Source: Methylobrevis albus
GTDB lineage: Bacteria; Pseudomonadota; Alphaproteobacteria; Rhizobiales; Pleomorphomonadaceae
Assembly: GCF_015904235.1 (NCBI RefSeq)
Contig: NZ_JADZLT010000040.1
Location: 124,001 to 188,000 of the forward strand
Length of the DNA stretch: 64,000 nt
Direction of reading: 5' to 3'
The notes beneath the pieces are model-generated. The model had not been told where the DNA came from. It searched no databases and saw only the letters and a list, made by a program, of their open reading frames with translations. Position 1 is the first letter of the stretch; each line of letters starts with the position of its first letter. Positions 1 through 8,478 of this stretch are shown here, one piece after another. A program made the position numbers and the translations under genes.

Positions 1-2436
1 GCGAGCGGCGCGCTGCTCCGCGACATCGACGCGACGGCCGGCGAGACGCGGCTGCGCGGCCAGGTGCGCTGGCGCCCGCCGGCCGCCGCGGGCGAGAAGC
101 GCGAGATCGCCGTCGATCTCGGCGCCGACGTCCTGAACTACGACGCGGTGCGCGCGATCGCAGGCATCGTCGCCGGCCGCGATCCGGCGGCGACGCTGAA
201 GGAAAGCCGCATCGCGCTGAAGCTCGGCGCCGCAAGGCTCGACGTCGGGGCGCTCGCCGTCGGCGGCGTCGACGTCGACGCGGTGCTCGACGGCGGGTCG
301 ATGCAGATCGAGCGGCTGCGGCTCGCCGATGTCGGCGGCGCCGCGCTCTCCGCCTCCGGCCGGATCGCCGACCTTGCGACGGCGCCGGACGGCGACATCG
401 AGGCGCGCCTCACCGGCGACCGGCTCGGCGGCGTCGCGACGCTGCTCCGCGCCGTGCTGCCGGACAGCCCGGCCGCAGACTTCTTTGCAACCGCGGCACC
501 CGTGCTCGCCCCGGTCGACGTTTCGGGCAGCATCCGCGCCCGGGCGCGGGGCGGGGCCACCGCGCTCGACATGCGCATCGACGGCACGGCGGGCGCGACC
601 CGCGTCACCGCCGACGTCGGCTTCGACGGCCGCGTCGACGACTGGCGCGCCGCGCGTCTCAATGTCAGCGCCGCGATCGAGGGGCCGAACGGTGCCCGGA
701 TGATGCGCCAGCTCGGCTTCGACGTCGCCGACGACGGCAGCGCGGGGGCCGGCTCGGCGCGGCTCACCTTCGAGGGCGAGCCGCAGGACGGGCTTGACCT
801 CGACCTCTCCGCCCGCCTCGGCGCGACGGCGGCCTCGGCGACCGGCCGGCTGGCGCTGCCCGAGGCCGGGCCGTCGGGCCGTCTCGCGCTCAGCTTCGAA
901 AGCGATGACGCCGGGCCGATCCTCGCGCTCGCCGGGCCGCGCTTTGCGAGCCTGACCCGGTCGCTGCCGGCCAATCTCACCGCCACAGTGGAACTCGACG
1001 GCAGCCGGCTGGCGGCGACCGGGATCGACGGCCGCGTCGTCGGCACCACAACGGCCGGTGCCCTGACGCTGGACCGCGCGCCGGCGCGGCCGGTGGTGAC
1101 CGGCGAACTCGACCTCGGCGCGCTGTCGCTCGAGGGCCTGCTCGAACTCAGCCTCGGCAGCGGCGTGCTGGAGCCGCCGGTGGAGGCGGGAGAGAGCTGG
1201 TCGGAGATCCCGTTCGGCGCCGGCCTGCTGGAGGGCATCGACGGCGACATCGCGCTGCGCAGCGCAGCGCTGGAGATCGCCGACGGGCTCACCCTCGACG
1301 GCGCGACGCTGCGCCTGCGCAATGCGGCGAGCGGCTTTGCCCTCGACGACATCGCGGGGGGCTGGCGCGGTGGCCGGGCCGGCGGCTCGATCGGCATCGC
1401 GCGCGGCGCCGACGGCACCGTCCGGCTGAAAGGCACGGGCAGCCTCGCGGGTGCGGCGCTCGACGAGATCGTCTGGCGCCGCGGCGGGCGGGCGGTCGCG
1501 ACCGGCGCGCTCGACCTGTCGTTCGAGGCGGAAGGTAGCGGCCGGACGCTGGCCGGCGTCGTTTCCGGGCTCGGCGGCGGCGGCACGTTCCGGGTCGGCG
1601 ACGGCGTGCTGCGCTCGTTCAACCCGGCGGCGTTTTCCCAGGTGATCCGCGCCGCGGACGCCGGCCTCGAACTTACCGACGCGGAGATCGCCGCAGCCTT
1701 CGCCGCCCGCGTCGACGCCGGCGACCTCGCCTTCCAGAGCATCGACGGCGCCTTCACGATCGCCGGCGGCACGCTGCGGGCGCCGCGGATCTCGGTTGCG
1801 GCGCGCGGGGCGGCGACCGTCGGGGCGGCGAGCATCGACCTTGCTGCCGCGCGGCTCACCAGCGACTGGAGCTTCGCGGTCGACCCCGGCGCCGATGCGG
1901 TGTCGGGCGCGCAGGCGCAGGTCGGCATCCTGTTCGACGGGCCGCTCGCCGAGCCGGAGCGCCGGATCGACGTCACCGCCTTCACCGCCTTCCTGACGCT
2001 GCGCGCCTTCGAGCGCGAGGTGGCGCGGGTCGAGGAAATGCAGGCCGACATCCTCGAGCGCGAATGGTTCAGCCGCCAGCTGAAGCGGATCTCGCAGGAC
2101 GCGGAGCTCGCCCGGCTCGACGCCGAGGCGGCGGCACGACGCGCCGAGGAGGAGGCCGCGGCGCGGGCGGCCGCGGAACAGGCGGCGCAGGAACGCGCGG
2201 CCGAAGAGGAACGGGCGCGGCGTGAGGCGGAGGCCGCGCGCCAGCGCGATTCCGCCGTGCCCGCCGACCCGGCGCTCGACCGGCAGCAGTTCGCCGACGA
2301 GATCCGCCGCCGACTGGGGGCGCCGCGCGTCGGCGATCCGAACCTGCCGGGCGTCAACGTGCCCGCCCCGCCGGCCGGCATCGGCCTCGCGCCGCTGCCG
2401 GCGCCGACCAACGTCGGCCCGCCGCCGGGGGGCTGA
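1..2436 (+). CDS. AsmA family protein, C-terminal part (5' end outside window)
   Basis: The frame is open from the first base, so the gene begins upstream and only about 811 residues are seen. AsmA-like proteins are large envelope proteins, anchored at the inner membrane, linked to outer-membrane assembly and lipid transport. The visible part is a long run of low-complexity beta-rich repeats full of Gly, Ala, Asp and Leu, and the segment coded around 1600-1950 (a short motif SFNPAAFSQV followed by a second beta repeat) matches the usual AsmA C-terminal domain. The last 130 residues are an Ala/Glu/Arg-rich coiled coil (coded about 2030-2260) and then a Pro-rich tail. That coiled-coil tail is longer than in the common family layout. 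The family call rests on overall pattern, not on a catalytic motif. Confidence 0.7.
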   Translation, partial: ASGALLRDIDATAGETRLRGQVRWRPPAAAGEKREIAVDLGADVLNYDAVRAIAGIVAGRDPAATLKESRIALKLGAARLDVGALAVGGVDVDAVLDGGSMQIERLRLADVGGAALSASGRIADLATAPDGDIEARLTGDRLGGVATLLRAVLPDSPAADFFATAAPVLAPVDVSGSIRARARGGATALDMRIDGTAGATRVTADVGFDGRVDDWRAARLNVSAAIEGPNGARMMRQLGFDVADDGSAGAGSARLTFEGEPQDGLDLDLSARLGATAASATGRLALPEAGPSGRLALSFESDDAGPILALAGPRFASLTRSLPANLTATVELDGSRLAATGIDGRVVGTTTAGALTLDRAPARPVVTGELDLGALSLEGLLELSLGSGVLEPPVEAGESWSEIPFGAGLLEGIDGDIALRSAALEIADGLTLDGATLRLRNAASGFALDDIAGGWRGGRAGGSIGIARGADGTVRLKGTGSLAGAALDEIVWRRGGRAVATGALDLSFEAEGSGRTLAGVVSGLGGGGTFRVGDGVLRSFNPAAFSQVIRAADAGLELTDAEIAAAFAARVDAGDLAFQSIDGAFTIAGGTLRAPRISVAARGAATVGAASIDLAAARLTSDWSFAVDPGADAVSGAQAQVGILFDGPLAEPERRIDVTAFTAFLTLRAFEREVARVEEMQADILEREWFSRQLKRISQDAELARLDAEAAARRAEEEAAARAAAEQAAQERAAEEERARREAEAARQRDSAVPADPALDRQQFADEIRRRLGAPRVGDPNLPGVNVPAPPAGIGLAPLPAPTNVGPPPGG

Positions 2437-2535
2437 GGGCGAGAATCCGGTGCGTGACCGGAATCCGGACTTGCCTCATCTTGCCAGCGGCGCGATGAGT
2501 CCTCGGACACGCGTCCGCCTTTCGGAGTTCCGCCC

Positions 2536-3330
2536 ATGCGCCAGTATCACGACCTGCTCGAGCGCGTGCTCGCCGAAGGCACCGTGAAGACCGACCGCAC
2601 CGGGACGGGCACGCGCTCGGTGTTCGGCCACCAGATGCGCTTTGACCTCGCCGAGGGGTTTCCGCTCGTCACGACCAAGAAGCTGCACATCAAGTCGATC
2701 GTGCACGAGCTGCTGTGGTTCCTGCGCGGCGAGACCAACATCCGCTATCTCAACGAGAACGGCGTTTCGATCTGGGACGAGTGGGCCGACGAGAACGGCG
2801 ACCTCGGCCCGGTCTACGGCCACCAGTGGCGCTCCTGGCCGATGGCCGACGGCGGCACCTTCGACCAGATCGCCTGGGTCGAGGCGGAGATCCGCCGCAA
2901 TCCGGATTCGCGCCGGCTGGTGGTGAGCGCCTGGAACCCGGCCGACGTGCCGAAGATGGCGCTGCCGCCGTGCCACTGCCTGTTCCAGTTTGACGTTTCG
3001 GCCGGCCGGCTGTCGTGCCAGCTCTACCAGCGCTCGGGCGACATCTTCCTCGGCGTGCCGTTCAACATCGCCTCCTATGCGCTGCTGACGCTGATGATGG
3101 CGCAGGTGACCGGCCTCGAGCCCGGCGACTTCGTGCTCACGCTCGGCGACGCGCACCTCTATTCGAACCATGTCGAGCAGGCCGAACTGCAGCTCTCGCG
3201 GGCGCTGAAGCCGCTGCCGACGATGACGCTCGATCCGTCGGTGCGCCGGCTGGAAGATTTCCGCTTCGAGCATTTCCAGCTCACCGGCTACGCGCCGCAC
3301 CCGCACATCAAGGCGGCGGTCGCCGTCTGA
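2536..3330 (+). CDS. thyA: Thymidylate synthase
   Basis: ThyA converts dUMP and 5,10-methylene-tetrahydrofolate to dTMP and dihydrofolate in the cytosol. The 264-residue length equals that of the E. coli enzyme. The phosphate-binding Arg lies in DRTGTGTRS (residues 20-28), the nucleophile Cys146 in PPCHCLFQF, and the dUMP-binding segment [13 protein letters not shown] follows. It heads a tight group with a GNAT gene, folA and an FAD oxidase; folA regenerates the tetrahydrofolate consumed here, so the pairing is functional. The start ATG is preceded by a GGAG-like site about 10 bases upstream. Nothing is unusual. Confidence 0.98.
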   Translation: MRQYHDLLERVLAEGTVKTDRTGTGTRSVFGHQMRFDLAEGFPLVTTKKLHIKSIVHELLWFLRGETNIRYLNENGVSIWDEWADENGDLGPVYGHQWRSWPMADGGTFDQIAWVEAEIRRNPDSRRLVVSAWNPADVPKMALPPCHCLFQFDVSAGRLSCQLYQRSGDIFLGVPFNIASYALLTLMMAQVTGLEPGDFVLTLGDAHLYSNHVEQAELQLSRALKPLPTMTLDPSVRRLEDFRFEHFQLTGYAPHPHIKAAVAV

Positions 3331-3355
3331 ACCGCGGCGCCCCGGAATCCTCGCC

Positions 3356-3838
3356 ATGACCCTCGTCATCCGCCCGGCGGTGTCCGCCGACGCCGCCCTC
3401 GTCGCCGATCTGGTGCGCGAACTCGCGGCCTATGAGAGCCTCGACCACGAGGCGGTGGCGACGCCGGCGGATTTCGCCGCGGCGCTGTTCGGCCCGGCGC
3501 CGCGGGTCTTCTGCGACATCGCCGAATGGGACGGCGCGCCGGCGGGCCTGGCGCTCTGGTTCTACAATTTCTCCACCTTCGTCGGCCGGCACGGCATCTA
3601 TCTGGAAGACCTGTTCGTGCGGCCGGAGATGCGCGGCCACGGCATCGGCAAGGCGCTGCTCGCGCGGCTGGCGCGGCGCTGCGTCGAGGAAGGGCTCGGG
3701 CGGCTCGACTGGCAGGTGCTCGACTGGAACGAGCCGTCGATCCGCTTCTATGAGGCGCAGGGCGCCGAGATCAAGCGCGCCTGGCTGCCGGCCCGGGTGA
3801 GCGGCGATGCGCTCGCGGCGCTGGCGGCGTCGGCATGA
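3356..3838 (+). CDS. GNAT family N-acetyltransferase
   Basis: A 160-residue cytosolic acetyltransferase of the GCN5 fold. The acetyl-CoA pyrophosphate loop is visible as RPEMRGHGIGKALL (about residues 87-100), preceded by the strand LEDLFV and followed by WNEPSIRFYEAQGA, the usual C-terminal motif B. The sequence FYNFSTFVGRHGIYLEDL resembles the diamine/thialysine acetyltransferase branch (SSAT-like), so a small amine is a plausible acceptor, but the substrate cannot be read from sequence. It starts 25 bp after thyA and overlaps folA by 4 bp (ATGA), so it is translationally coupled in the thyA-folA operon. Confidence 0.88.
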   Translation: MTLVIRPAVSADAALVADLVRELAAYESLDHEAVATPADFAAALFGPAPRVFCDIAEWDGAPAGLALWFYNFSTFVGRHGIYLEDLFVRPEMRGHGIGKALLARLARRCVEEGLGRLDWQVLDWNEPSIRFYEAQGAEIKRAWLPARVSGDALAALAASA

Positions 3839-4380
3839 CAGCCGTCGCGATGATCGTCGCCGTCGCCGAGAACGGCGTCATCGGCCACGACGGCGGCATG
3901 CCGTGGCACCTTTCCTCCGACCTGAAACGCTTCCGCCAGATCACCATGGGCAAGCCGGTGCTGATGGGGCGGCGGACGTTCCAGTCGATCGGCCGGCCGC
4001 TCGACGGGCGCGCCAACATCGTCGTCACCAGCGATCCGGAGTTTGCGCCGGACGGCGTCACCGTGGTGCGGTCGGCGGAGGCGGCGCTCGCCGCCGGGAT
4101 TGCGGCGGCAGGAGCTGACGGCGCGGCGGAGGTGATGGTGATCGGCGGCGGCGCGCTCTACCGCGCCCTGATCGGCCGGGCGGGCCGGCTCTATGTCACC
4201 CACGTCGCCGCGGCGCCGGACGGCGACACGACGTTTCCGGAGATCGACCCTGCCGTCTGGCATGCCGTCTCAAGCGAGCCGATCCCGCAAGGGCCGCGCG
4301 ACAGCGCCGCGGCGCGCCTCGTCGTCTATGAGCGCAGCGGCGAGGGCGCCACAACAGACGCCGCAGGAGCAAGGCCATGA
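3835..4380 (+). CDS. folA: Dihydrofolate reductase
   Basis: Reduces dihydrofolate to tetrahydrofolate with NADPH. The 181-residue protein opens with the folate-site pattern ENGVIGHDGGMPWHLSSDL, with the proton-relay Asp in HLSSDLKRF. The NADPH-binding segments GKPVLMGRRTFQSIGRPL and VMVIGGGALYRAL are both clear. It overlaps the GNAT gene before it and the FAD oxidase after it by 4 bp each, a fully coupled operon with thyA. The tail after LVVYE is about 12 residues longer than usual and rich in Ala and Gly. This is a standard chromosomal type I DHFR, with no sign of a mobile trimethoprim-resistance form. Confidence 0.97.
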   Translation: MTAVAMIVAVAENGVIGHDGGMPWHLSSDLKRFRQITMGKPVLMGRRTFQSIGRPLDGRANIVVTSDPEFAPDGVTVVRSAEAALAAGIAAAGADGAAEVMVIGGGALYRALIGRAGRLYVTHVAAAPDGDTTFPEIDPAVWHAVSSEPIPQGPRDSAAARLVVYERSGEGATTDAAGARP

Positions 4381-5663
4381 CCCTCACCGATCTCGATGTC
4401 GCGATCGTCGGCGCCGGCGCCGCCGGCCTCTCCGCCGGGCGGCTGCTCGCGGACGCCGGGGTCCGGGTGCGGGTGTTCGAGGCGAAGGATCGGCCGGGTG
4501 GGCGGGCGTTCACCGAGAGCACCAGCTTCGGCCTGCCGTTCGACCGCGGTTGCCACTGGCTGCATTCGGCCTCGGTGAACCCCTACCGCTCGATCGCCGA
4601 CGAGCTCGGCCGCGCCTATGAGCAGCGCACCTCGCGCCGCTCGCGCTGGCTGTTCCTGTCGGGCCAGCGCGCCGATCCTGCCGTGCGGGACGAGGCGATG
4701 GACGCGCTCGACGCCGCATTTGCCGCCGCGCACGACGCCGGTATGGAAGGCCGCGACGTCGCGGTGACGGAGATCGTCGACACGGCCGGGCGCTGGTATC
4801 CGCTGGTCGACCACTGGATGCGGCTGCTCTCGTCGCTCGATCCGCACGAGATCTCGGTGCTCGACCTCGCCCGCTATGCCGACACCGGCGAGAACTATCC
4901 GGTCGTCGACGGCTACGGCGCCCTCGTCGTCTCGCACGGTGCCGGCGTGCCGCTGACGCTGTCGTGTCCGGTGACGGCGATCGACACCGGCGGCATGGCG
5001 ATCCGGCTCACCACGGCGGCGGGCGAGGTGACGGCGCGGGCGGTGATCGTCACGGTGTCGACCAGCGTGCTCGCCGCCGGCGCGATCCGCTTCACGCCGG
5101 CGCTGCCGGCCGCGACCGAGGCGGCGATCGCTGCCTGTCCGCTCGGCGTCGCCGAGAAGGTGGCGTTCCTGTTCGACCGGCCGGTCGCGGACGTGCCGGA
5201 GACGACCTACATCGACACCTTCGATCCCGAGACCCCTGGTCGGCGGCCGATCAACTTCACGATCAACCCGTTCGGCCGGCCGATGGCCGTCGGCCAGCTC
5301 GGCGGCGGTCATGCGCGCGAGCTGGAGCGGGCCGGGGAGGCGGCGATGGTGGATTTCGCCTTCGGCGGCCTCGTCGACGCCTTCGGCTCGTCGATCCGGG
5401 ACCGCATCGTCAAGGCGACGACGACCCACTGGTTTTCCGATCCCGACATCCGCGGCGCCTATTCCTGCGCGCTGCCGGGCGCGGCCGACCGGCGGGCGGA
5501 TCTCGCCACGCCGGTGCACGACCGGCTGTTCCTCGCCGGCGAGGCCGTTTCGGCGACGGCGTTCTCGACCGCGCACGGCGCGCATGAGAGCGGGCGGGCG
5601 GCGGCGCGGGCGGCCCTCGCGGTGATCGGGCAGGGGGCGGAGACGGCCGAGGCGGCGGACTGA
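4377..5663 (+). CDS. FAD-dependent amine oxidase-like protein
   Basis: A 428-residue flavoprotein of the monoamine oxidase/phytoene desaturase superfamily. The N-terminal FAD-binding Rossmann motif GAGAAGLSAG (about residues 12-21) is followed by the acidic residue at the strand end (VFEAKDRPGGRA). The C-terminal FAD-contact segment HDRLFLAGEAVS, followed by the AHGAHESGR motif, is typical of flavin amine oxidases. The substrate is unknown. No signal peptide is apparent, so it is likely cytosolic. It overlaps folA by 4 bp, so it is the last gene of the thyA operon. It could equally be a squalene- or protoporphyrinogen-oxidase-like enzyme; the family is diverse. Confidence 0.85.
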   Translation: MTLTDLDVAIVGAGAAGLSAGRLLADAGVRVRVFEAKDRPGGRAFTESTSFGLPFDRGCHWLHSASVNPYRSIADELGRAYEQRTSRRSRWLFLSGQRADPAVRDEAMDALDAAFAAAHDAGMEGRDVAVTEIVDTAGRWYPLVDHWMRLLSSLDPHEISVLDLARYADTGENYPVVDGYGALVVSHGAGVPLTLSCPVTAIDTGGMAIRLTTAAGEVTARAVIVTVSTSVLAAGAIRFTPALPAATEAAIAACPLGVAEKVAFLFDRPVADVPETTYIDTFDPETPGRRPINFTINPFGRPMAVGQLGGGHARELERAGEAAMVDFAFGGLVDAFGSSIRDRIVKATTTHWFSDPDIRGAYSCALPGAADRRADLATPVHDRLFLAGEAVSATAFSTAHGAHESGRAAARAALAVIGQGAETAEAAD

Positions 5664-6008
5664 CGTCGCCCGGCAGTGCGCCGGGGTAACGCCTGCGCGT
5701 CTTGCCGGTGACGACGCACGGTCCCTGGCGACCTGCGTTAACCAAATCGGCCGAAGGGCGGCGGTGACGCTGCCGATCGGCGGCCGACCGGCACCTTTCC
5801 GCACGACCGCCAATTGACGACGGGGCCAAAGGTTCCCATTTCCCTCAGGGACGCAGATGCGCGAACGCCGGTGCGGCGACCGCGCGCCGGCTTCGGCGAC
5901 CGTGATTCGTTGAACGACCGCAGCGTCTCCCCTATAAGCACGGCAGGTCGAGACCGACCCGGCCCGTTGACGCGGTCCCCGGACCCGACAGGAGAGGAAC
6001 CTACAGGC
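5664..6008 (+). promoter_or_regulatory. Intergenic region with sigma-70-type promoter for hflKC
   Basis: The 345-bp gap holds no convincing gene. A good housekeeping promoter is present: TTGAAC at 5910-5915, a 17-bp spacer, and TATAAG at 5933-5938, about 70 bp before the hflK ATG. A strong ribosome site (AGGAGAGG) lies about 12 bases before that ATG. The upstream 200 bp are GC-rich and show no other recognisable element. Confidence 0.6.
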
Positions 6009-7103
6009 ATGCCTTGGAGCAACCAGAGCGGTGGCGGTGGACGTCGCGGCGGTAACGGACCGTGGGGTCAGCCGCCGCGCGGCGGTGGTGGTGGACCGAC
6101 CCCGCCTGACCTCGAAGAACTGCTCCGGCGCAGCCAGGACAAGCTGCGACAGGTGCTGCCCGGTGGCGGCGGCGGTTCGGCGACCTCGTTCCTGCCGCTG
6201 GTGCTCGTCGCGATGGTCGGCTTCTGGCTGTATCAGAGCGTCTATGTCGTGCAGCCCGACGAGGTCGGCATCGAACTGCGCTTCGGCGAGGCGAAGTCCG
6301 AGATCAACCCGCCCGGCATGCACTTCATCCTGTGGCCGATCGAGTCCGTCGAGAAGCCGAAGGTGCTGCAGGAAAACCAGGAGACGATCACCGGCGCGGC
6401 CAACCGTGGCAACGACGGCGGCATCATGCTCTCGGGCGATCAGAACCTAGTCGACGTCAGGTTCACGGTGCTGTGGCGCATCGGCGATCCGGTGAAGTAT
6501 CTCTTCAACGTCGCCGACCAGGAAGGCATCGTCCGCAAGGTTTCCGAGGCGGCGATGCGTGAATATGTCGGCCGCACCCGCGCCGACGAGTTCCGTACCC
6601 GCGGCCGCGAGTTGGCGCAGGGCACGGTGAGCGCGCTGATCCAGTCGACGCTCGACTCCTATGATGCCGGCATCCTGATCACCGCGGTGAACATCGAGCA
6701 GGCGGCGCCTCCGGCCGAGGTCGGCGACGCGTTCCAGGAAGTGCAGCGCGCGCAGCAGGACCAGGCGAAGTTCAAGCAGGACGCACAAGCCTACGCCAAC
6801 AAGCGGCTCGGCGACGCCCGAGGCGAGGCGAGCCAGGTGCGCGAAGCGGCGCTCGGCTACCGCGACCGCGTGATCGCCGAGGCGATCGGTGAATCGCAGC
6901 GCTTCACGTCGGTCTACACCGAATACGCCAATGCCCCCGACGTCACGCGCCGGCGCATCTATCTCGAGACCATGGAGAACGTGCTCGCGCGGTCGAACAA
7001 GGTCGTGATCGACAGCAACGGCGCCAACGGCGTCGTGCCGTACCTGCCCTTGCCGGCCCTGCAACAGGGTCAGGCCCAGGCCGCCGGCCAGGAGAACCGC
7101 TGA
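6009..7103 (+). CDS. hflK: FtsH protease modulator HflK
   Basis: HflK pairs with HflC to form the inner-membrane complex that surrounds and restrains the FtsH protease, with the bulk of both proteins in the periplasm. The 364-residue protein has a Gly-rich N-terminal tail (about residues 1-58), one membrane segment (FLPLVLVAMVGFWLYQSVYV, about 61-80), and a stomatin/prohibitin (SPFH/Band 7) domain beginning with PDEVGIELRFGE. The frame is open 65 codons further upstream, but the ATG at 6009 gives the usual MPWSNQ start and sits behind a strong AGGAGAGG site. Its stop overlaps the hflC start (TGATG). Confidence 0.96.
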   Translation: MPWSNQSGGGGRRGGNGPWGQPPRGGGGGPTPPDLEELLRRSQDKLRQVLPGGGGGSATSFLPLVLVAMVGFWLYQSVYVVQPDEVGIELRFGEAKSEINPPGMHFILWPIESVEKPKVLQENQETITGAANRGNDGGIMLSGDQNLVDVRFTVLWRIGDPVKYLFNVADQEGIVRKVSEAAMREYVGRTRADEFRTRGRELAQGTVSALIQSTLDSYDAGILITAVNIEQAAPPAEVGDAFQEVQRAQQDQAKFKQDAQAYANKRLGDARGEASQVREAALGYRDRVIAEAIGESQRFTSVYTEYANAPDVTRRRIYLETMENVLARSNKVVIDSNGANGVVPYLPLPALQQGQAQAAGQENR

Positions 7104-8086
7104 TGCGCGCGCTCGCCCTTCCCGTCGTCCTCATCGTCACCGTCGTGGCCGCGCTGCTGGTCTATTCGGCGACCTTCGTCGTCAGCGAACGTGACACCGC
7201 CATCCAGCTGCGCTTCGGCGAAATCCAGCGCGTGGTCACCGACCCGGGCCTCTACTTCAAGTATCCGACGAACATCGTCGATCAGGTGCAGTACGTCGAC
7301 AAGCGGCTGCTGTCGCTCGAGATCACCAACACGGTGGTCCAGGTCAACGACAGCCGCCAGTATGTCGTCGACGCGTTCGCCACCTTCCGGATCACCGATC
7401 CGCGGGCTTTCCGCGAGTCGGTGTCGGCCAACCCGGTGCTGGCCGCCGAGCGCCTTCGCACCCGCTTCGACGCGTCGCTGCGCCAGGTCTATGGCTCGCG
7501 CTCGTTCGACGCGGCGCTGTCGGAAGCCCGCGGCGAAATGATGCGCGAAGTGCGCGACCGGGTGCGGCCCGAGGCGGCCCAGCTCGGTGTCAGCGTCGTC
7601 GAGCTGCGTATCCGTCGCACCGAACTGCCGAACGACGTCCGCCAGCAGACCTACGAGCGCATGCGCTCGGAGCGTCTCGCCCAGGCCGCGGAACTGCGCG
7701 CCCAGGGCACGCAGGAATCGCTGCGCATCCGTGCCGAAGCCGATCGCCAGGCGACCGTGCTCGTCGCGGAAGCCCAGCGCGATTCGGAGATCCTGCGCGG
7801 TGAGGGCGACGCGGAGAAGAACCGCATCTTCGGTGAGGCCTTCACCGTCGATGCCGACTTCTTCGAGTTCTACCGATCGATGCAGGCCTATGAGACCGCG
7901 CTGGAATCGGCGGGGACGACGATGGTGATCTCGCCGACGTCGGACTTCTTCCGCTTCTTCAACTCGGCCAACGGCACCGAGGCCTACACGCCGGCACCGG
8001 CGCCGGCGCAGCCGCCGGCACCCGGCCAGCCGGTGACCCCCGGTGCCCCGGCGGCGTCTGCGGCGCCGTTTGCCGCCACCCCATGA
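7103..8086 (+). CDS. hflC: FtsH protease modulator HflC
   Basis: Partner of HflK in the FtsH-regulating membrane complex. The 327-residue protein has a single N-terminal membrane anchor (LALPVVLIVTVVAALLVYS, residues 3-21), then an SPFH domain starting VVSERDTAIQLRFGE. A helical arm rich in Arg, Glu and Ala (AEADRQATVLVAEAQRDSE) is typical. The last 35 residues are a Pro/Ala-rich extension. It overlaps hflK at TGATG and the next small gene at ATGA, which points to strict translational coupling. Confidence 0.96.
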   Translation: MRALALPVVLIVTVVAALLVYSATFVVSERDTAIQLRFGEIQRVVTDPGLYFKYPTNIVDQVQYVDKRLLSLEITNTVVQVNDSRQYVVDAFATFRITDPRAFRESVSANPVLAAERLRTRFDASLRQVYGSRSFDAALSEARGEMMREVRDRVRPEAAQLGVSVVELRIRRTELPNDVRQQTYERMRSERLAQAAELRAQGTQESLRIRAEADRQATVLVAEAQRDSEILRGEGDAEKNRIFGEAFTVDADFFEFYRSMQAYETALESAGTTMVISPTSDFFRFFNSANGTEAYTPAPAPAQPPAPGQPVTPGAPAASAAPFAATP

Positions 8087-8268
8087 GCGACTTCATCGTC
8101 GCGCTGGGCCTTGCCATCGCGCTCGAGGGCTGCTGCTACGCGGCAGCCCCCGGCGCGATGAAGGATTTTCTGAAGACGGTCGGCGGGGTTGGCGACAACC
8201 GGCTGCGGCAGATCGGTCTCGGCGCCATGGCGATCGGGGTCGTGCTGGTCTGGTTCATCCGCGGATAA
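8083..8268 (+). CDS. DUF2065 family small membrane protein
   Basis: A 61-residue protein with two likely membrane helices (VALGLAIALEGCCYAAAP and LRQIGLGAMAIGVVLVWFI) joined by a short loop. This layout, the C-terminal Gly and the position directly after hflC match DUF2065 proteins of proteobacteria (YjeT type). Function is unknown; the conserved linkage with hflKC suggests a role at or near that membrane complex. It overlaps the hflC stop by 4 bp. Confidence 0.88.
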   Translation: MSDFIVALGLAIALEGCCYAAAPGAMKDFLKTVGGVGDNRLRQIGLGAMAIGVVLVWFIRG

Positions 8269-8478
8269 GCGGGCCGGTCGGCGCTCGCGCCGGTCACGGC
8301 AAGTTGAGCACTCCGTTGCGATCGCCACGACGTATTGGGTTTTGGCCGAAAGATGGCCAAGATCGCTTTCTAGGCTCGTCACCGCGTCCGGGTTTTCCGC
8401 TGACGCCTGTAGACGGGTCCGGCCGGACGCCCGCGTGGCGAGGGCTCCGGGTTCTGAAGAACGACGAAGGAGTGGCCG

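Noticed and set aside
138..2537. A long open frame on the minus strand through the AsmA gene
   Set aside because: It mirrors the GC-rich third-codon pattern of the plus-strand gene, is Ser/Arg/Pro-rich without any family motif, and has no ribosome site.
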